Source: Streptomyces varsoviensis
Lineage (GTDB): Bacteria; Actinomycetota; Actinomycetes; Streptomycetales; Streptomycetaceae
Direction: 5' to 3'
Length of the DNA stretch: 64,000 nt
Assembly: GCF_000718635.1 (NCBI RefSeq)
Contig: NZ_JOBF01000003.1
Span: 620,001 to 684,000 of the forward strand
In this document: positions 52,792 to 63,232 of the stretch, piece after piece
Position numbering within the stretch: the stretch's first letter is position 1
How the letters are laid out: the number at the start of each line of letters is the position of its first letter
Position numbers and translations under genes: made by a program
The notes under the pieces: generated by a model
The model's database searches: none
Told to the model about the DNA's origin: nothing
Seen by the model: only the letters and a program-made list of their open reading frames with translations

Positions 52792-53751
52792 TCAACCGGT
52801 CGGGTCCAACGGCCAGTTGTAGGGGCCGTCCGGGTCGTCGAGCCAGGCCCACTGCCGCGCGCCGCGCACGGACACCCCGAAGCGCTCGCGCCCCGGTTCG
52901 CCGGCGTCCCGCCATACGTCGAGGGCGTCGACGGGGTCGAGGCGCCCCGCCGTCAGGGCGAGCAGGAACCGGAAGTCGTCGTTGCGCGGCAGCCGGCGCG
53001 GCAGGCCGTCACCGCGGGCCGGCGGGGCCGATCCGCCGCCGCGCAGCGGCACGAAGTAGGCCGGGGTGGCCAGGAAGGACCCGGCGGCGTGCTCGGCGTC
53101 GAGGACGCGCAGCGCGATCAGCCCGGTGGCGAGCGGCGCGAGCACGAGGGCGTCGGGGCGGCACTGGGCGAGCCACGCGGGCGGTACGTTCGGCAGGGCG
53201 CAGGTGGCCATGATCCGGTCGAAGGGGGCGCGCGAGGGGCAGCCGCGCGCGCCGTCCCCGGTGACGACGGCCGGGTGGTAGCCCGCGGCCGCGAGGTGGT
53301 TCCGGGCGGTGTCGGTGATCTCCGGATCGAGGTCGACGGTCGTGACGTTCTCGTCCCCGAGCCGGTGGGCGAGGAGGGCGGCATTGTAGCCGGTGCCCGC
53401 CCCGATCTCCAGGATGGTGTGCCCGTCGCGTACGCCCAGGTACTCCAGCATCCGGGCCATCAGCGAGGGCTGGCTGCTGGAGGAGACCAGTTCGCCGTCG
53501 CGCAGCCGGGTGGCGAGCGGCGCGTCCGCGTACGCCTCGGTGAGCCAGCGCTCGCGCCGCAGGGGGTCGGGGTCCTCGCCCCACAGCCGTTCGTACCCGC
53601 CGACGACGCCCAGGTAGAAGTAGGGCACGAACAGGTGGCGCGGCACCTCCTCGAACGCGGCCCGCCACCTGGGGTCGGCCAGCGCGCCGCCCGCCAGCAG
53701 CTCGCGCACGAGGCCGGCGCGCAGGTCCCTACTCGGGTCCGTACCGCCCAT
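52792..53751 (-). CDS. Protein-L-isoaspartate methyltransferase-like (PCMT fold)
   Basis: 319 residues. ILEIGAGTGYNAALLA is the SAM-binding motif I; SSSSQPSLMARMLEYLGV precedes it as in PCMT. The C-terminal 110 residues are not part of canonical PCMT. Related standalone actinobacterial enzymes methylate Asp in modified peptides or repair isoaspartate; no precursor peptide is visible nearby. GGAGG is unusually close to the ATG (one base), so the start is uncertain. It diverges from the globin gene. Confidence 0.85.
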   Translation of the reverse strand: MGGTDPSRDLRAGLVRELLAGGALADPRWRAAFEEVPRHLFVPYFYLGVVGGYERLWGEDPDPLRRERWLTEAYADAPLATRLRDGELVSSSSQPSLMARMLEYLGVRDGHTILEIGAGTGYNAALLAHRLGDENVTTVDLDPEITDTARNHLAAAGYHPAVVTGDGARGCPSRAPFDRIMATCALPNVPPAWLAQCRPDALVLAPLATGLIALRVLDAEHAAGSFLATPAYFVPLRGGGSAPPARGDGLPRRLPRNDDFRFLLALTAGRLDPVDALDVWRDAGEPGRERFGVSVRGARQWAWLDDPDGPYNWPLDPTG

Positions 53752-53890
53752 GCCTCCACTGTGCGACGCGGCGCGCGCTCACGCGACCACGGGGACGCCA
53801 AGAGGTCCGCCCGCGCGCGTACCGCCGCCCGATTCGCACGAGAGTCCTAGATCCCCGGTCCTCGGCCGACGCGTCTGAGACCATGAAGGG

Positions 53891-54295
53891 GTGAACAAGA
53901 TTCCGCGCGGCACGCTTCAGGAGCAGACCTTCTACGAGCAGGTCGGCGGCGAGGAGACCTTCCGGCGCCTGGTGCACTACTTCTACCAGGGGGTCGCCGA
54001 GGACCCGCTGCTCCGGCCGATGTACCCGGAGGAGGATCTCGGACCGGCCGAGGAGCGCTTCGCGCTCTTCCTCATGCAGTACTGGGGCGGCCCCCGCACG
54101 TACAGCGACAACCGCGGCCACCCCCGGCTGCGCATGCGCCACGCGCCCTTCACCGTCGACCGCGCCGCGCACGACGCCTGGCTGGGCCACATGCGCACGG
54201 CCCTCGACCGCCTCGGCCTCGCCGAAGAGCACGAGACCCAGCTCTGGAACTACCTCACCTACGCCGCCGCCACCATGATCAACTCCGAAGGCTGA
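53891..54295 (+). CDS. Group II truncated haemoglobin (GlbO-type)
   Basis: 134 residues, GTG start. TFYEQVGGEETFRRLVHYFYQGVAEDPLLRPMYPEEDL opens the 2-on-2 globin; the WGGPRTYSDNRGHPRLRMRHAPF segment carries the group II distal and proximal residues (proximal His in RMRHAPF). It binds haem and probably handles oxygen, nitric oxide or peroxide. A short gap of 139 bp to the divergent methyltransferase holds both promoters. Confidence 0.92.
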   Translation: MNKIPRGTLQEQTFYEQVGGEETFRRLVHYFYQGVAEDPLLRPMYPEEDLGPAEERFALFLMQYWGGPRTYSDNRGHPRLRMRHAPFTVDRAAHDAWLGHMRTALDRLGLAEEHETQLWNYLTYAAATMINSEG

Positions 54296-54355
54296 CCCCG
54301 GCCCGCGAGAGCCAGTCACGGACGCGACCCGCCGGAACGGTCGCCTCCGGGAGCC

Positions 54356-54560
54356 GATCGCCATGCGCCCGCCTCGGCGGCGTTCCCCATACGGACAGCC
54401 TCTGGTGGCCGCTCACCGTATGGGCCTCCAGCCACGGCCGCCGTACGGCCCCAGGAAGACGCTCGCCGTACGAACGCCCCGAGGGCGCTCACCATACGGA
54501 CAGCCTCTGGTGGCCGCTCACCGTACGGGCCACCCTCCGGGGCCCCGGCTCGCCGTACGG
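54356..54560. repeat. Spaced repeats centred on CGCCGTACGG/CACCGTACGG
   Basis: Related G-C-T-C-[A/G]-C-C-[G/A]-T-A units begin near 54356, 54382, 54411, 54436, 54461, 54487, 54516 and 54548, spaced 25-32 bp. Within it a 40-bp segment (54387-54426) recurs at 54492-54531 with one mismatch, 105 bp apart. Function unknown. Confidence 0.6.
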
Positions 54561-54919
54561 GCTGAGGCCGGCCGACCCAGGAACCGGTGAGGTCCGCGAG
54601 CCCGCGCGCCTGCCGTCCGATATGCCATACGGGCCGGGGGCGGGTAACCGCTGCGGCCCGGAAGCCTAGGCGCAAGCGCACCGCTGTCCCTGGCCCACCT
54701 GAGCCCTCCGCCCTCCACCCTCCGCCCATAGGGGCGCTTACCAGGCAGGGAGCGACGGCGGCGCCCTTGGGTCCTTCGGCGAGAGGGGGGACTCAGCCCC
54801 CGTCGGAGACCAGCGCCGACCGCTCGCGTCGCGGTCGAGCAGTCCATGACCCGGCCCGTCGGAAGCGGCGCGGAGCCTCCGCGGGCTCGGGCGCGCCAGC
54901 GCCAGCGTGTCATGCGGAC

Positions 54920-54946
54920 GGGCCGGGCCCGGGCGGGGCCCGGCCC
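54920..54946. terminator. GC-rich hairpin after the conserved hypothetical gene
   Basis: Perfect 11-bp arms 54920-54930 and 54936-54946, five-base loop; it lies ten bases past the stop of 54956-55795. Confidence 0.65.
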
Positions 54947-54955
54947 CTGCTCAGA

Positions 54956-55795
54956 TCAGGTCGGCGTGACGGAGAGGCCCGCGAGGGCACTGGCGGCGCC
55001 GCCCGTGCGCAGGGCCACCGAGCCGTAGGGGGTTCGCAGGCGCAGCCAGTCGCGCGCGGCGAAGAGCGCCAGGGGCTCGTCCACGACGGCGGTCGCCCCG
55101 GTACGGGCCGGTCGGGCGGAACCGGCGGGGGCAGCGACCTGGTCGGCGGGTGTACGGGCGGCGGGCAGCCCCGTTCGTACGGGCCGTGCGGGCTCCCCGG
55201 CGGGCCCCGCGGGCCGCAGGAAGCCCAGCGACTGCGCGGCGTGTACGGCGCGCAGCGGCAGGCCCGTCGCGCCGAGGGTCCGCGACCAGATCTCGCGGCC
55301 GATGCGGTCGCGCTCGGCGCGCGTGCGCCGCTCCTGCGGCAGCGCCTCGTCCCGCGCGCGGAACTCGGCGACCGCGGCGGCCACGGCCGCCCGCACCTCG
55401 TCCGGTCCGGGCAGCCCCTCGACGCGCCGCCAGCCGCCGCGCGGCGGCAGCACCCCGGCCCACGGCGGGCCGGTGACCGCCTCGGGCACCTCGACGCCCG
55501 CCGCCGACGCGGCGTCCAGCGCGTCCGCGAGCTGCCCGGCCGAGACGGTGAGGTCCAGCGGCCCGCCGGCGGGCCCCGGCGCGGGGGCGGCGGCGAGCCG
55601 GGCCGTGCGGATGGCGAGCACCTCGAAGGACGGCGGGCGGCCGAAGACCGCGAGGGCGCCGCCGTCCGGCCCGCCGCCCGCCTGGAGGCGCACAGCGGCC
55701 GCCCGGTCGTAGTGGATCAGCCGGGTCAGGAAGGCGGCCACGTCGGCCGCCTCCCCGGCGTCGGCGAACCGCAGCCGCTGCTGGGACGCCGTCAT
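54956..55795 (-). CDS. Conserved actinobacterial hypothetical protein
   Basis: 279 residues. No family I can name with certainty. RLRFADAGEAADVAAFLTRLIHYDRAAAVRLQAG opens it; VLPPRGGWRRVEGLPGPDEVRAAVAAAVAEFRARDEALPQ and the later SLGFLRP and RLRTPYGSVAL segments look well structured and conserved. Its ATG overlaps the thioesterase stop by four bases (coordinates 55792-55795), so both are translated together. It also lies downstream of ettA on the same strand. Confidence 0.75.
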   Translation of the reverse strand: MTASQQRLRFADAGEAADVAAFLTRLIHYDRAAAVRLQAGGGPDGGALAVFGRPPSFEVLAIRTARLAAAPAPGPAGGPLDLTVSAGQLADALDAASAAGVEVPEAVTGPPWAGVLPPRGGWRRVEGLPGPDEVRAAVAAAVAEFRARDEALPQERRTRAERDRIGREIWSRTLGATGLPLRAVHAAQSLGFLRPAGPAGEPARPVRTGLPAARTPADQVAAPAGSARPARTGATAVVDEPLALFAARDWLRLRTPYGSVALRTGGAASALAGLSVTPT

Positions 55796-56247
55796 GCCGC
55801 GACGGCCTCCCCCTGCTCCGGTGCCCCCGGCGCGTCGCCCGGCTCGTCCCGGTAGGCCTCCAGGAACGCCTTCTCCTCCGCGGTGATCCGCCGCGGCCGA
55901 CCCGCTTCGAGGTCGTACGGCACGACGACGGTCGAGGCCCGCACGTACACCTCGTCGTCGTCCTTGACCTCGTACGCGACGGTCATGGAGGCGGCGGTTA
56001 TCTTCGTCACCCATGTCTCGATGGTCACCGGGGCATGCCGGTGCACCAGCGGACGCAGGTAGTTGATCTCGTGCCGGGCCACGACGGAGCCGCCCGAGAA
56101 GGAGGCGCTCCCCTCCCCCGGCGCGAGCCGCCACATGAAGTCGATCCGCGCCTCTTCCAGATAGCGGACGAAGACGGCGTTGTTCACATGGCCGAACGCG
56201 TCCATGTCGGACCAGCGCAGGGGGCAGGAGTAGAGATGGCGCGCCAC
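55792..56247 (-). CDS. Hotdog-fold acyl-CoA thioesterase (YbgC/FadM-like)
   Basis: 151 residues. LRWSDMDAFGHVNNAVFVRYLEEARIDFM carries the catalytic Asp and the hotdog helix. It hydrolyses acyl-CoA thioesters; substrate chain length is unknown. GTG 56247 lies two bases after the ettA stop (56250), with no obvious strong ribosome site, so it relies on coupling. It forms an operon with ettA and 54956-55795. Confidence 0.9.
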   Translation of the reverse strand: MARHLYSCPLRWSDMDAFGHVNNAVFVRYLEEARIDFMWRLAPGEGSASFSGGSVVARHEINYLRPLVHRHAPVTIETWVTKITAASMTVAYEVKDDDEVYVRASTVVVPYDLEAGRPRRITAEEKAFLEAYRDEPGDAPGAPEQGEAVAA

Positions 56248-56249
56248 GG

Positions 56250-57914
<1,665 letters not shown>

Positions 57915-58000
57915 GAGAAACCGTCCGGCAATCGATGAGCGGGCAGAGATACACACCATCTTGCCGTACGGCCGCCCTCGGGCGGAAACCAGTAACGGCT

Positions 58001-58038
58001 CCCCTGCCCCGGAGCGCCTCGACGCTCCGGGGCAGGGG
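58001..58038 (-). terminator. Strong hairpin after the thioester surface-protein gene
   Basis: Perfect 16-bp arms 58001-58016 and 58023-58038, six-base loop; between ettA and the surface protein. Confidence 0.85.
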
Positions 58039-58070
58039 TGTTCAGCCGTGCTCGGAGGGTGACGGTCGGC

Positions 58071-59531
58071 TTACTGGCCGGCCGCGCCCGCCTTCTTCTT
58101 GCGGAGGAGGAAGACCGCTCCGCCGCCGACCACGACCAGGCCGACCGCGACGCTCGCGATCACCGGGGTGGCGCTGCTGCTACCGGTCTCGGCCAGGTCG
58201 CCGCCGCCCGTGCTGCTGGAGCCGGAGGTGGAACCGGAACCGGTGGAACCGCCGGCCGACGCCGGGCTCGGGTGCGAGGACGGGGCGGTGGACGGGGCGG
58301 GCGTGTGGGTGCCGCCGCCGGTCGACCCGCTGCCCGCGGTCTGGCAGTCCAGGACGCCGGAGAACGTCTTGGAGAAGCCGTTCGGGCCGTTGATCGTGAA
58401 CTTGTAGGCCTGGTCCTCGGCCACCTTCACGAAGGTGGTCTCGGACTTGCCGGGCTGGACGGTGACCTTCTTGCCCTCCAGGGTGAAGGTGAACGCCTCG
58501 TCGCCCTGGTTGGTCGCCGTGACGTTCACGCCGCCCTTGACGCAGTCCTTCTTGGCGGTGACCGCCGGTATCGCGCCCTTCTTCGCCCAGTTCGCGGTGG
58601 CGGGGGCGGAGACGTTGCTCGCGGTGGAACCGGCCAGGATCTGGGTCTGGCTCTTGGCGTACTTGCCGATGCCCGTGAAGGCGCGCCCGATCGGCACCTG
58701 GGTGGTGGCCGAGGCGGTCAGCGAGGTGGCGCCGTCGGCCGTGCCGGCCGGCACGTCGAAGAAGAGCTCGCTGCCGTTGACGGCGCTGGTGATGGACTTG
58801 CCGGTCTTGTCGACGACCTTGACGCCCTTGGTGGCGGCGTCGCCCGCCGGTGCGACGGTCACGCTCTTGGCGTTGGTGTGCACCGTGATCGGGCCGAGCT
58901 TCTGGCCGGACTTGCCGGAGACGGCGTTCGGCGTGAGGGTCAGGGAGGCCTTGGGCTCCTCGACCTTCTCGGCGTTCTTGGTGAGGTAGTCCGCCAGTTT
59001 CTCGGCGTTCTCGTTCTTCGCGTCGACCTTCACGTGGTCCGAGTAGCGCCAGATGGCCACCTGGGTGCCGGCGGCGGCCTGGTCCTCGGTGAGCGAGGAG
59101 ACGCCGGCGGTCTTGGCGAGCTTGGTGAGGTCGTTCACGTGCGGGTAGGAGTGCTCAAGGATCCAGAGGATCTTGCCCGCGTCGGGGTTGTTGTGGAGCG
59201 AGGACTGCTCCCAGTCGGTCTCCTTGTACTGCGCACCGGCCTGCGTGGGGTTGCGGATGTCAATGCAGTACGACTGGATGTCACCGCCTTCCTTCACCTT
59301 CATCCGGAAGAGGCCGGCGTCGACGCCCCAGGTGTCGCCCTTGTCATGCACGACCGCCTTGCCGGAAGTCGTCAGACCGCCGAGCGTGGCGGTGGCACCG
59401 CCGCCCTGGTTCTGGGGCACCTCGTCCGCGACGGCCGGTCCGGCCGCGGCCATCGCACCCGCCGCGACCAGGCCGGACGCCATAGCCGCGGCAGCAAGAC
59501 GGGCTGGAACCCGTCTTTTTACAGAAATCAT
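58071..59531 (-). CDS. Cys-Gln thioester surface adhesin (TQXA domain) with LAETG sortase E signal
   Basis: 486 residues. Signal peptide to about residue 36 (AVADE). The YCIDI Cys 89 and TQVA (T156-A159, Gln 157) are the residues that form an internal thioester in TIGR03934/TQXA proteins, which bind host or surface amines covalently. A Ser/Gly/Thr/Pro spacer follows, then LAETG, a membrane helix and LLRKKKAG. LAETG is the sortase E motif of Streptomyces. ATG 59531 follows GGAGGGG. It is displayed on the aerial or vegetative cell wall. Confidence 0.9.
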   Translation of the reverse strand: MISVKRRVPARLAAAAMASGLVAAGAMAAAGPAVADEVPQNQGGGATATLGGLTTSGKAVVHDKGDTWGVDAGLFRMKVKEGGDIQSYCIDIRNPTQAGAQYKETDWEQSSLHNNPDAGKILWILEHSYPHVNDLTKLAKTAGVSSLTEDQAAAGTQVAIWRYSDHVKVDAKNENAEKLADYLTKNAEKVEEPKASLTLTPNAVSGKSGQKLGPITVHTNAKSVTVAPAGDAATKGVKVVDKTGKSITSAVNGSELFFDVPAGTADGATSLTASATTQVPIGRAFTGIGKYAKSQTQILAGSTASNVSAPATANWAKKGAIPAVTAKKDCVKGGVNVTATNQGDEAFTFTLEGKKVTVQPGKSETTFVKVAEDQAYKFTINGPNGFSKTFSGVLDCQTAGSGSTGGGTHTPAPSTAPSSHPSPASAGGSTGSGSTSGSSSTGGGDLAETGSSSATPVIASVAVGLVVVGGGAVFLLRKKKAGAAGQ

Positions 59532-59748
59532 GGATTTCCCCTCCGGGCGAGCGCGGATCAATTGGTCGCGCGTCGCCAGCGAACTCAAAACTCAGGAGCC
59601 CCCGTTGGTACGAAACGGAATCCTAGGGATAGAGCGCACCCCGGTCCCCACCCATACCTTCGGATAACCGATCCGAATCGGAATCGTTATCACCGAACAC
59701 CCCCGTGACCTGGGATTATCGACAAATCCACGGGGCAAACCCCCCATT

Positions 59749-60336
59749 TCAGACGGATGTTGACGCGGCTCCCACACCCGTCACGACGGGCTCCGTCGAC
59801 CAATTGGGCTCATTCGCCTGCTCGGCCATTTCCGGCATCTCATCCGGAATCGCTCGCGGCAATCCCTCTGATCGGACGTCAGCGATCAAGGCGGTTACGG
59901 CGTCGGCGGCCGCCCCCGGAACTGCCGGTTCCCTCTCATCCGCCGAACCATTTCGTTCAACTCGCAATGTTTTACCGGGCACTACGCGCCGGAAGGCCGA
60001 TGTACCGCGCGCGAGATCGTGCCCGATGGCCACGGCCTCGATGTCCGCCGACAGCCACCGCTTGCCGTCGCGCTCCCCCTGCTGGATACGCAACTTCCCC
60101 TGCACCACGAGTGGTTCCCCCACCGAGATCGAAGCCACCACATTCGACGCGAGCGAGCGCCACGCCCACACCGTGTAGAAACTCGTGGAACCGTCGACCC
60201 ACTCGCCGCGCCCCCGGTCGAACCGCCGCACCGTGGAAGCCAGCCGGAACCGCGACACTGGCGCCCCCGACGCCGCCTGCTTGAAGTCCGGCGCCGTGGC
60301 CACATTTCCCACGACCGTCACCAACGCTTCGTTCAT
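59749..60336 (-). CDS. ssbB: Single-stranded DNA-binding protein SsbB
   Basis: 195 residues. MNEALVTVVGNVATAPDFKQAASGAPVSRFRLAST is the OB-fold start. The C-terminus lacks the acidic DDDIPF tail of essential SsbA, ending instead ...VVTGVGAASTSV. In Streptomyces this paralogue is linked to chromosome segregation during sporulation. ATG 60336 has GGGGGCGG upstream. Tandem 14-bp repeats lie 149-204 bp upstream. Next to dynamin genes, which also act in sporulation septation. Confidence 0.9.
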   Translation of the reverse strand: MNEALVTVVGNVATAPDFKQAASGAPVSRFRLASTVRRFDRGRGEWVDGSTSFYTVWAWRSLASNVVASISVGEPLVVQGKLRIQQGERDGKRWLSADIEAVAIGHDLARGTSAFRRVVPGKTLRVERNGSADEREPAVPGAAADAVTALIADVRSEGLPRAIPDEMPEMAEQANEPNWSTEPVVTGVGAASTSV

Positions 60337-60484
60337 CCGAACCGCCCCCGTTCGCTTCCTGCATCTCGTGCATTCATGCTGCCCGCTCTCCCGAAATCCC
60401 GCCGGGGCCTGTGGACGGGGAGGCCGAATGTGAACAACTCCCCCACCCACAAGGGCTACAGAGACATCACGAGACACAAAGACT

Positions 60485-60540
60485 GCACAGGTCACACTGC
60501 ATAGATCACACTGCGCAGGTCGCACCGCACAGGTCAGATA
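60485..60540 (-). repeat. Four tandem 14-bp repeats upstream of ssbB
   Basis: Exact 14-bp spacing: 60485, 60499, 60513 and 60527. Consensus GCACAGGTCACACT with two to four changes per copy. They lie in the ssbB promoter region and could be protein-binding sites. Confidence 0.65.
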
Positions 60541-60580
60541 GCCCGCGAGAGGGCACAGCCAGCGAGCCGAGGCGGCGCCG

Positions 60581-60713
60581 CCTTTCGGCATCAGCCTCGC
60601 GTTTCGGTCCGAGCCTCGTGGGTCGGCGCGGGCCTACCGTTTCGGTCCGAGCCTCGTGGGTCGGCGCGTGCCAACCGTTTCGGTACGAGCCTCGCGCTTC
60701 GGCCCCAGGCGCG
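60581..60713. repeat. 38-bp tandem repeats
   Basis: Copies begin at 60600 and 60638 (near-identical), with a degenerate third at 60676 and a partial one near 60581. Each starts CGTTTCGGTCCGAGCCTCG. They lie just past the dynB stop. Confidence 0.65.
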
Positions 60714-60745
60714 ACTCGCGCAGGCTCCGCCGGCCGGCGCGGCTC

Positions 60746-63232
60746 TCACACGCCGCCCACGGCCTTCCCCGGCCCCGCCGCGATGACGTACTGCTCCCGC
60801 ACCTCGCGATAGCGCAGCAGCTCGGCGGCGACCGGTTCCAGCACCCGCGCCCGCCCGCACCCGGCGGCCGCGTCCCGCAGGCGCCGCTCGGCGTCCAGGC
60901 CGTGGCCGCGCGCCGGACCCCGCGCCGCGGCCCGGCAGGCCGCGGCCAGCACGGGCCCGCCGAGCCCACCGCCCGTCAGGACCACGGCGGGAATCCACCA
61001 TTGGCCGCCGACCACGCCCACGACCGCCCCGAGCAGCCAGAGCAGGCCGGCCACGTGCAGGGCGAACAACACCCCTTGCCCGGCGGCGGCGACGGCCCAC
61101 CACTTCGGCCGTACGGACGGGCCCGCCGCGCTCCCGGCCGTGCCCCGGCCCGTACGCACCGCAGAACCGCCCTCGCCCGCCTTCTTGGCGTTCCTCCCGC
61201 CCCTCGTTCCCCAGCCGCCCTTCGCGTCCGCGGCGTCCCGGGTCCGGTCGGCGGCCACCACCTCGTCCAGCGCCTCCGCCAGCCCCTCGGCGCCGCGTCC
61301 GGCCGCCTCGCGCACGGCCTGCGCCCACGGTGCGGGCAACCCCGTAGCGGCGCCGTGCACCAAGGTCCGTACGGCCTGCTCGACCATGGGGCGCGAGGCC
61401 GTACGCGACGGCTGCGAAGCGGGGCGCGGCAGATGCGCCCTCGCCCCCGCGGCGGGACGCGACGCGCTCGTCGCCGAGGCCCGGCCGCCGCGCGAGTCGG
61501 CCCCCGCGCGGCTCCGCTGACGCCCGCCGCTCCCGCCGCCCCGGAAGGTTCCGCTGGAACCTCCGGGCCCGCTGGAGCCACTGGAACCGCCGATGTCATG
61601 GGCGGTTCCGCCGACGCCGCCCGCCGTACAGCCCCCGGCGTCCGCCTGGTCCGTCGCCCTCCGCCCGTACCAGCGGCGGGCGCGCGACCACGGCGTGCCA
61701 CAGGCGCGGCCGGCGGCGCGCAGCCACGCGCGTTCCGCGGCCTGCCCGGCGGCCGCCGCGCCCACCGCCTCGGCCAGCCGGCCCTCGAACTCCTCGCGCG
61801 CCGCCTCCGTGAGCCCCGCCCGTCCCGGCGCGACGTACGCGGACCGCAGGCGCTCCGTCGCGCCGTCCACGTCCGCGGCCAGCCGCCGCTCGGCGGCCCC
61901 GCGCACGGCGGCGAACTGACCCAGCATCTCGCGCAGTTCGCCGACGCCCTCCCCTGTGAGAGCGGACATCGCCAGTACGGCAGCGCCCGGATCGCCGTAC
62001 TCGCCGAGCGCCAGGCCGTCCTCGTCCAGCAGTCGCCGCAGGTCGTCCAGGACCTGGTCGGCCGCGTCCCCGGGCAGCCGGTCCACCTGGTTGAGCACGA
62101 CGAACGTCACCTCGGCGTAGCCGGCCAGCGGCCGCAGATAGCGCTCGTGCAGCACCGCGTCCGCGTACTTCTCCGGGTCCACCACCCAGATCACCGCGTC
62201 CACCAGCCCCAGCAGCCAATCCACCTGTTCGCGGTGGTCGACCGCGGCCGAGTCGTGGTCGGGCAGGTCGATGAGCACGAGCCCGCGCATCTCCGGGTCG
62301 TACGGCCGCGGTGGCCGCAACCGCGCCTCGGGCGGGATCCGGAGCCGGTCCAGGAGGCCGCCCGCGTGGTCCGTCCAGGCGCACGCGACGGGCGCGCACG
62401 TGGTGGGGCGGCGCACCCCCGCCTCGGAGAGCCGGGCGCCGGCGAGGCAGTTGAAGAGCGTCGACTTCCCGCTGCCGGTGGCCCCGGCCAGGGCCACCAC
62501 CGTGTGGTCGAGGGAGTGCCGCTGCCGTGCGGCGGCCTCCTCCAGGACCCGGCCGGCCTCGGCCAGTGTCCGCCGGTCCACCCGCGTCCGGGACAGCCCG
62601 ACGAGCTCGCGCAGGGCGTCCAGGCGGGGCCGCAGGGAGCTGAAGTCGCTCCTGGAGACGGGAAAGGCGGGGGCCGCGTACCGAGGCACGCCGCGCGCAC
62701 GCGTCCCGTTCTCGCGCGCTTCCGCGCCGCCTCCGCATCCAACGTGATGCGCGTGGCCCCCGTAGCTTCCATAGGACCCCGGGGCATACGCGTAGTCCTT
62801 ATAGGGCACCGCGTACTCCCCGGGCTCCCAGGTCCCGCCTTCCGGAGTCGTAGGGGCCGCTCCTGTGCCGCGTCCGGCTCGCCACCGCGCCCCGTGGCCC
62901 GTCGCGCCGCCGCCTGTCATGTCGTGGTGCGGTGCGCCGTGGCGCGGTGAGCCGTCGTCCGTCGCGCTGTCGCTCGTCGCGTCGTCGCTCGTCGCGCCGG
63001 GGCGCTGCGCGCGGCGGGCGATCAGCCCGTCGTCCCAGGAGGCCCGGCGCATCACCAGCGGCGGCACCAGGGGGGCCGAGGGGGCCGAGGGGGCCGTGCC
63101 GGGGTCAGGGGCGAGACGGAAACCGGCGTCGCCGAGGGCGCTGGTGCCACCGGCGTCCCCGGCGGTGTCTCCGGGTTCGCCGGTGTCGTCATCGGCGGCG
63201 GGCCGGGGCGGGTTCGCGGTCACCGGGGTCAC
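60746..63232 (-). CDS. dynB: Dynamin-like GTPase (DynB candidate)
   Basis: 828 residues. A disordered N-terminal region of about 200 residues (Gly/Asp/Thr-rich, repeats near 80-110) precedes the GTPase domain: G1 GATGSGKST (about 247-256), G3 DLPD and G4 NQVD. A central low-complexity insert (about 545-605) is followed by two membrane helices near 715-760. In S. venezuelae DynA/DynB stabilise FtsZ rings at sporulation septa; ssbB adjacency and the partner gene support this. GTG 63232 overlaps the upstream stop as GTGA. Confidence 0.78.
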   Translation of the reverse strand: MTPVTANPPRPAADDDTGEPGDTAGDAGGTSALGDAGFRLAPDPGTAPSAPSAPLVPPLVMRRASWDDGLIARRAQRPGATSDDATSDSATDDGSPRHGAPHHDMTGGGATGHGARWRAGRGTGAAPTTPEGGTWEPGEYAVPYKDYAYAPGSYGSYGGHAHHVGCGGGAEARENGTRARGVPRYAAPAFPVSRSDFSSLRPRLDALRELVGLSRTRVDRRTLAEAGRVLEEAAARQRHSLDHTVVALAGATGSGKSTLFNCLAGARLSEAGVRRPTTCAPVACAWTDHAGGLLDRLRIPPEARLRPPRPYDPEMRGLVLIDLPDHDSAAVDHREQVDWLLGLVDAVIWVVDPEKYADAVLHERYLRPLAGYAEVTFVVLNQVDRLPGDAADQVLDDLRRLLDEDGLALGEYGDPGAAVLAMSALTGEGVGELREMLGQFAAVRGAAERRLAADVDGATERLRSAYVAPGRAGLTEAAREEFEGRLAEAVGAAAAGQAAERAWLRAAGRACGTPWSRARRWYGRRATDQADAGGCTAGGVGGTAHDIGGSSGSSGPGGSSGTFRGGGSGGRQRSRAGADSRGGRASATSASRPAAGARAHLPRPASQPSRTASRPMVEQAVRTLVHGAATGLPAPWAQAVREAAGRGAEGLAEALDEVVAADRTRDAADAKGGWGTRGGRNAKKAGEGGSAVRTGRGTAGSAAGPSVRPKWWAVAAAGQGVLFALHVAGLLWLLGAVVGVVGGQWWIPAVVLTGGGLGGPVLAAACRAAARGPARGHGLDAERRLRDAAAGCGRARVLEPVAAELLRYREVREQYVIAAGPGKAVGGV

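Larger units (their letters stand above)
54296..54955. other. 660-bp region without a gene, with repeats
   Basis: No convincing reading frame is present on either strand. It carries CCGTACGG-containing units (54356-54560), a GC-rich stretch, and a terminator-like hairpin at the right end. Confidence 0.6.
60337..60745. other. 409-bp intergenic region with two repeat families
   Basis: It holds the ssbB upstream region, the 14-bp repeats (60485-60540) and the 38-bp tandem repeats (60581-60713). No gene is apparent. Confidence 0.65.

Noticed and set aside
54363..54590. Short open frame through the CCGTACGG repeats (75 residues)
   Set aside because: Its sequence is just the translated repeats (SPYGQPLVAAHR twice) with Arg/Pro-rich filler; no ribosome site and no homology recognised.
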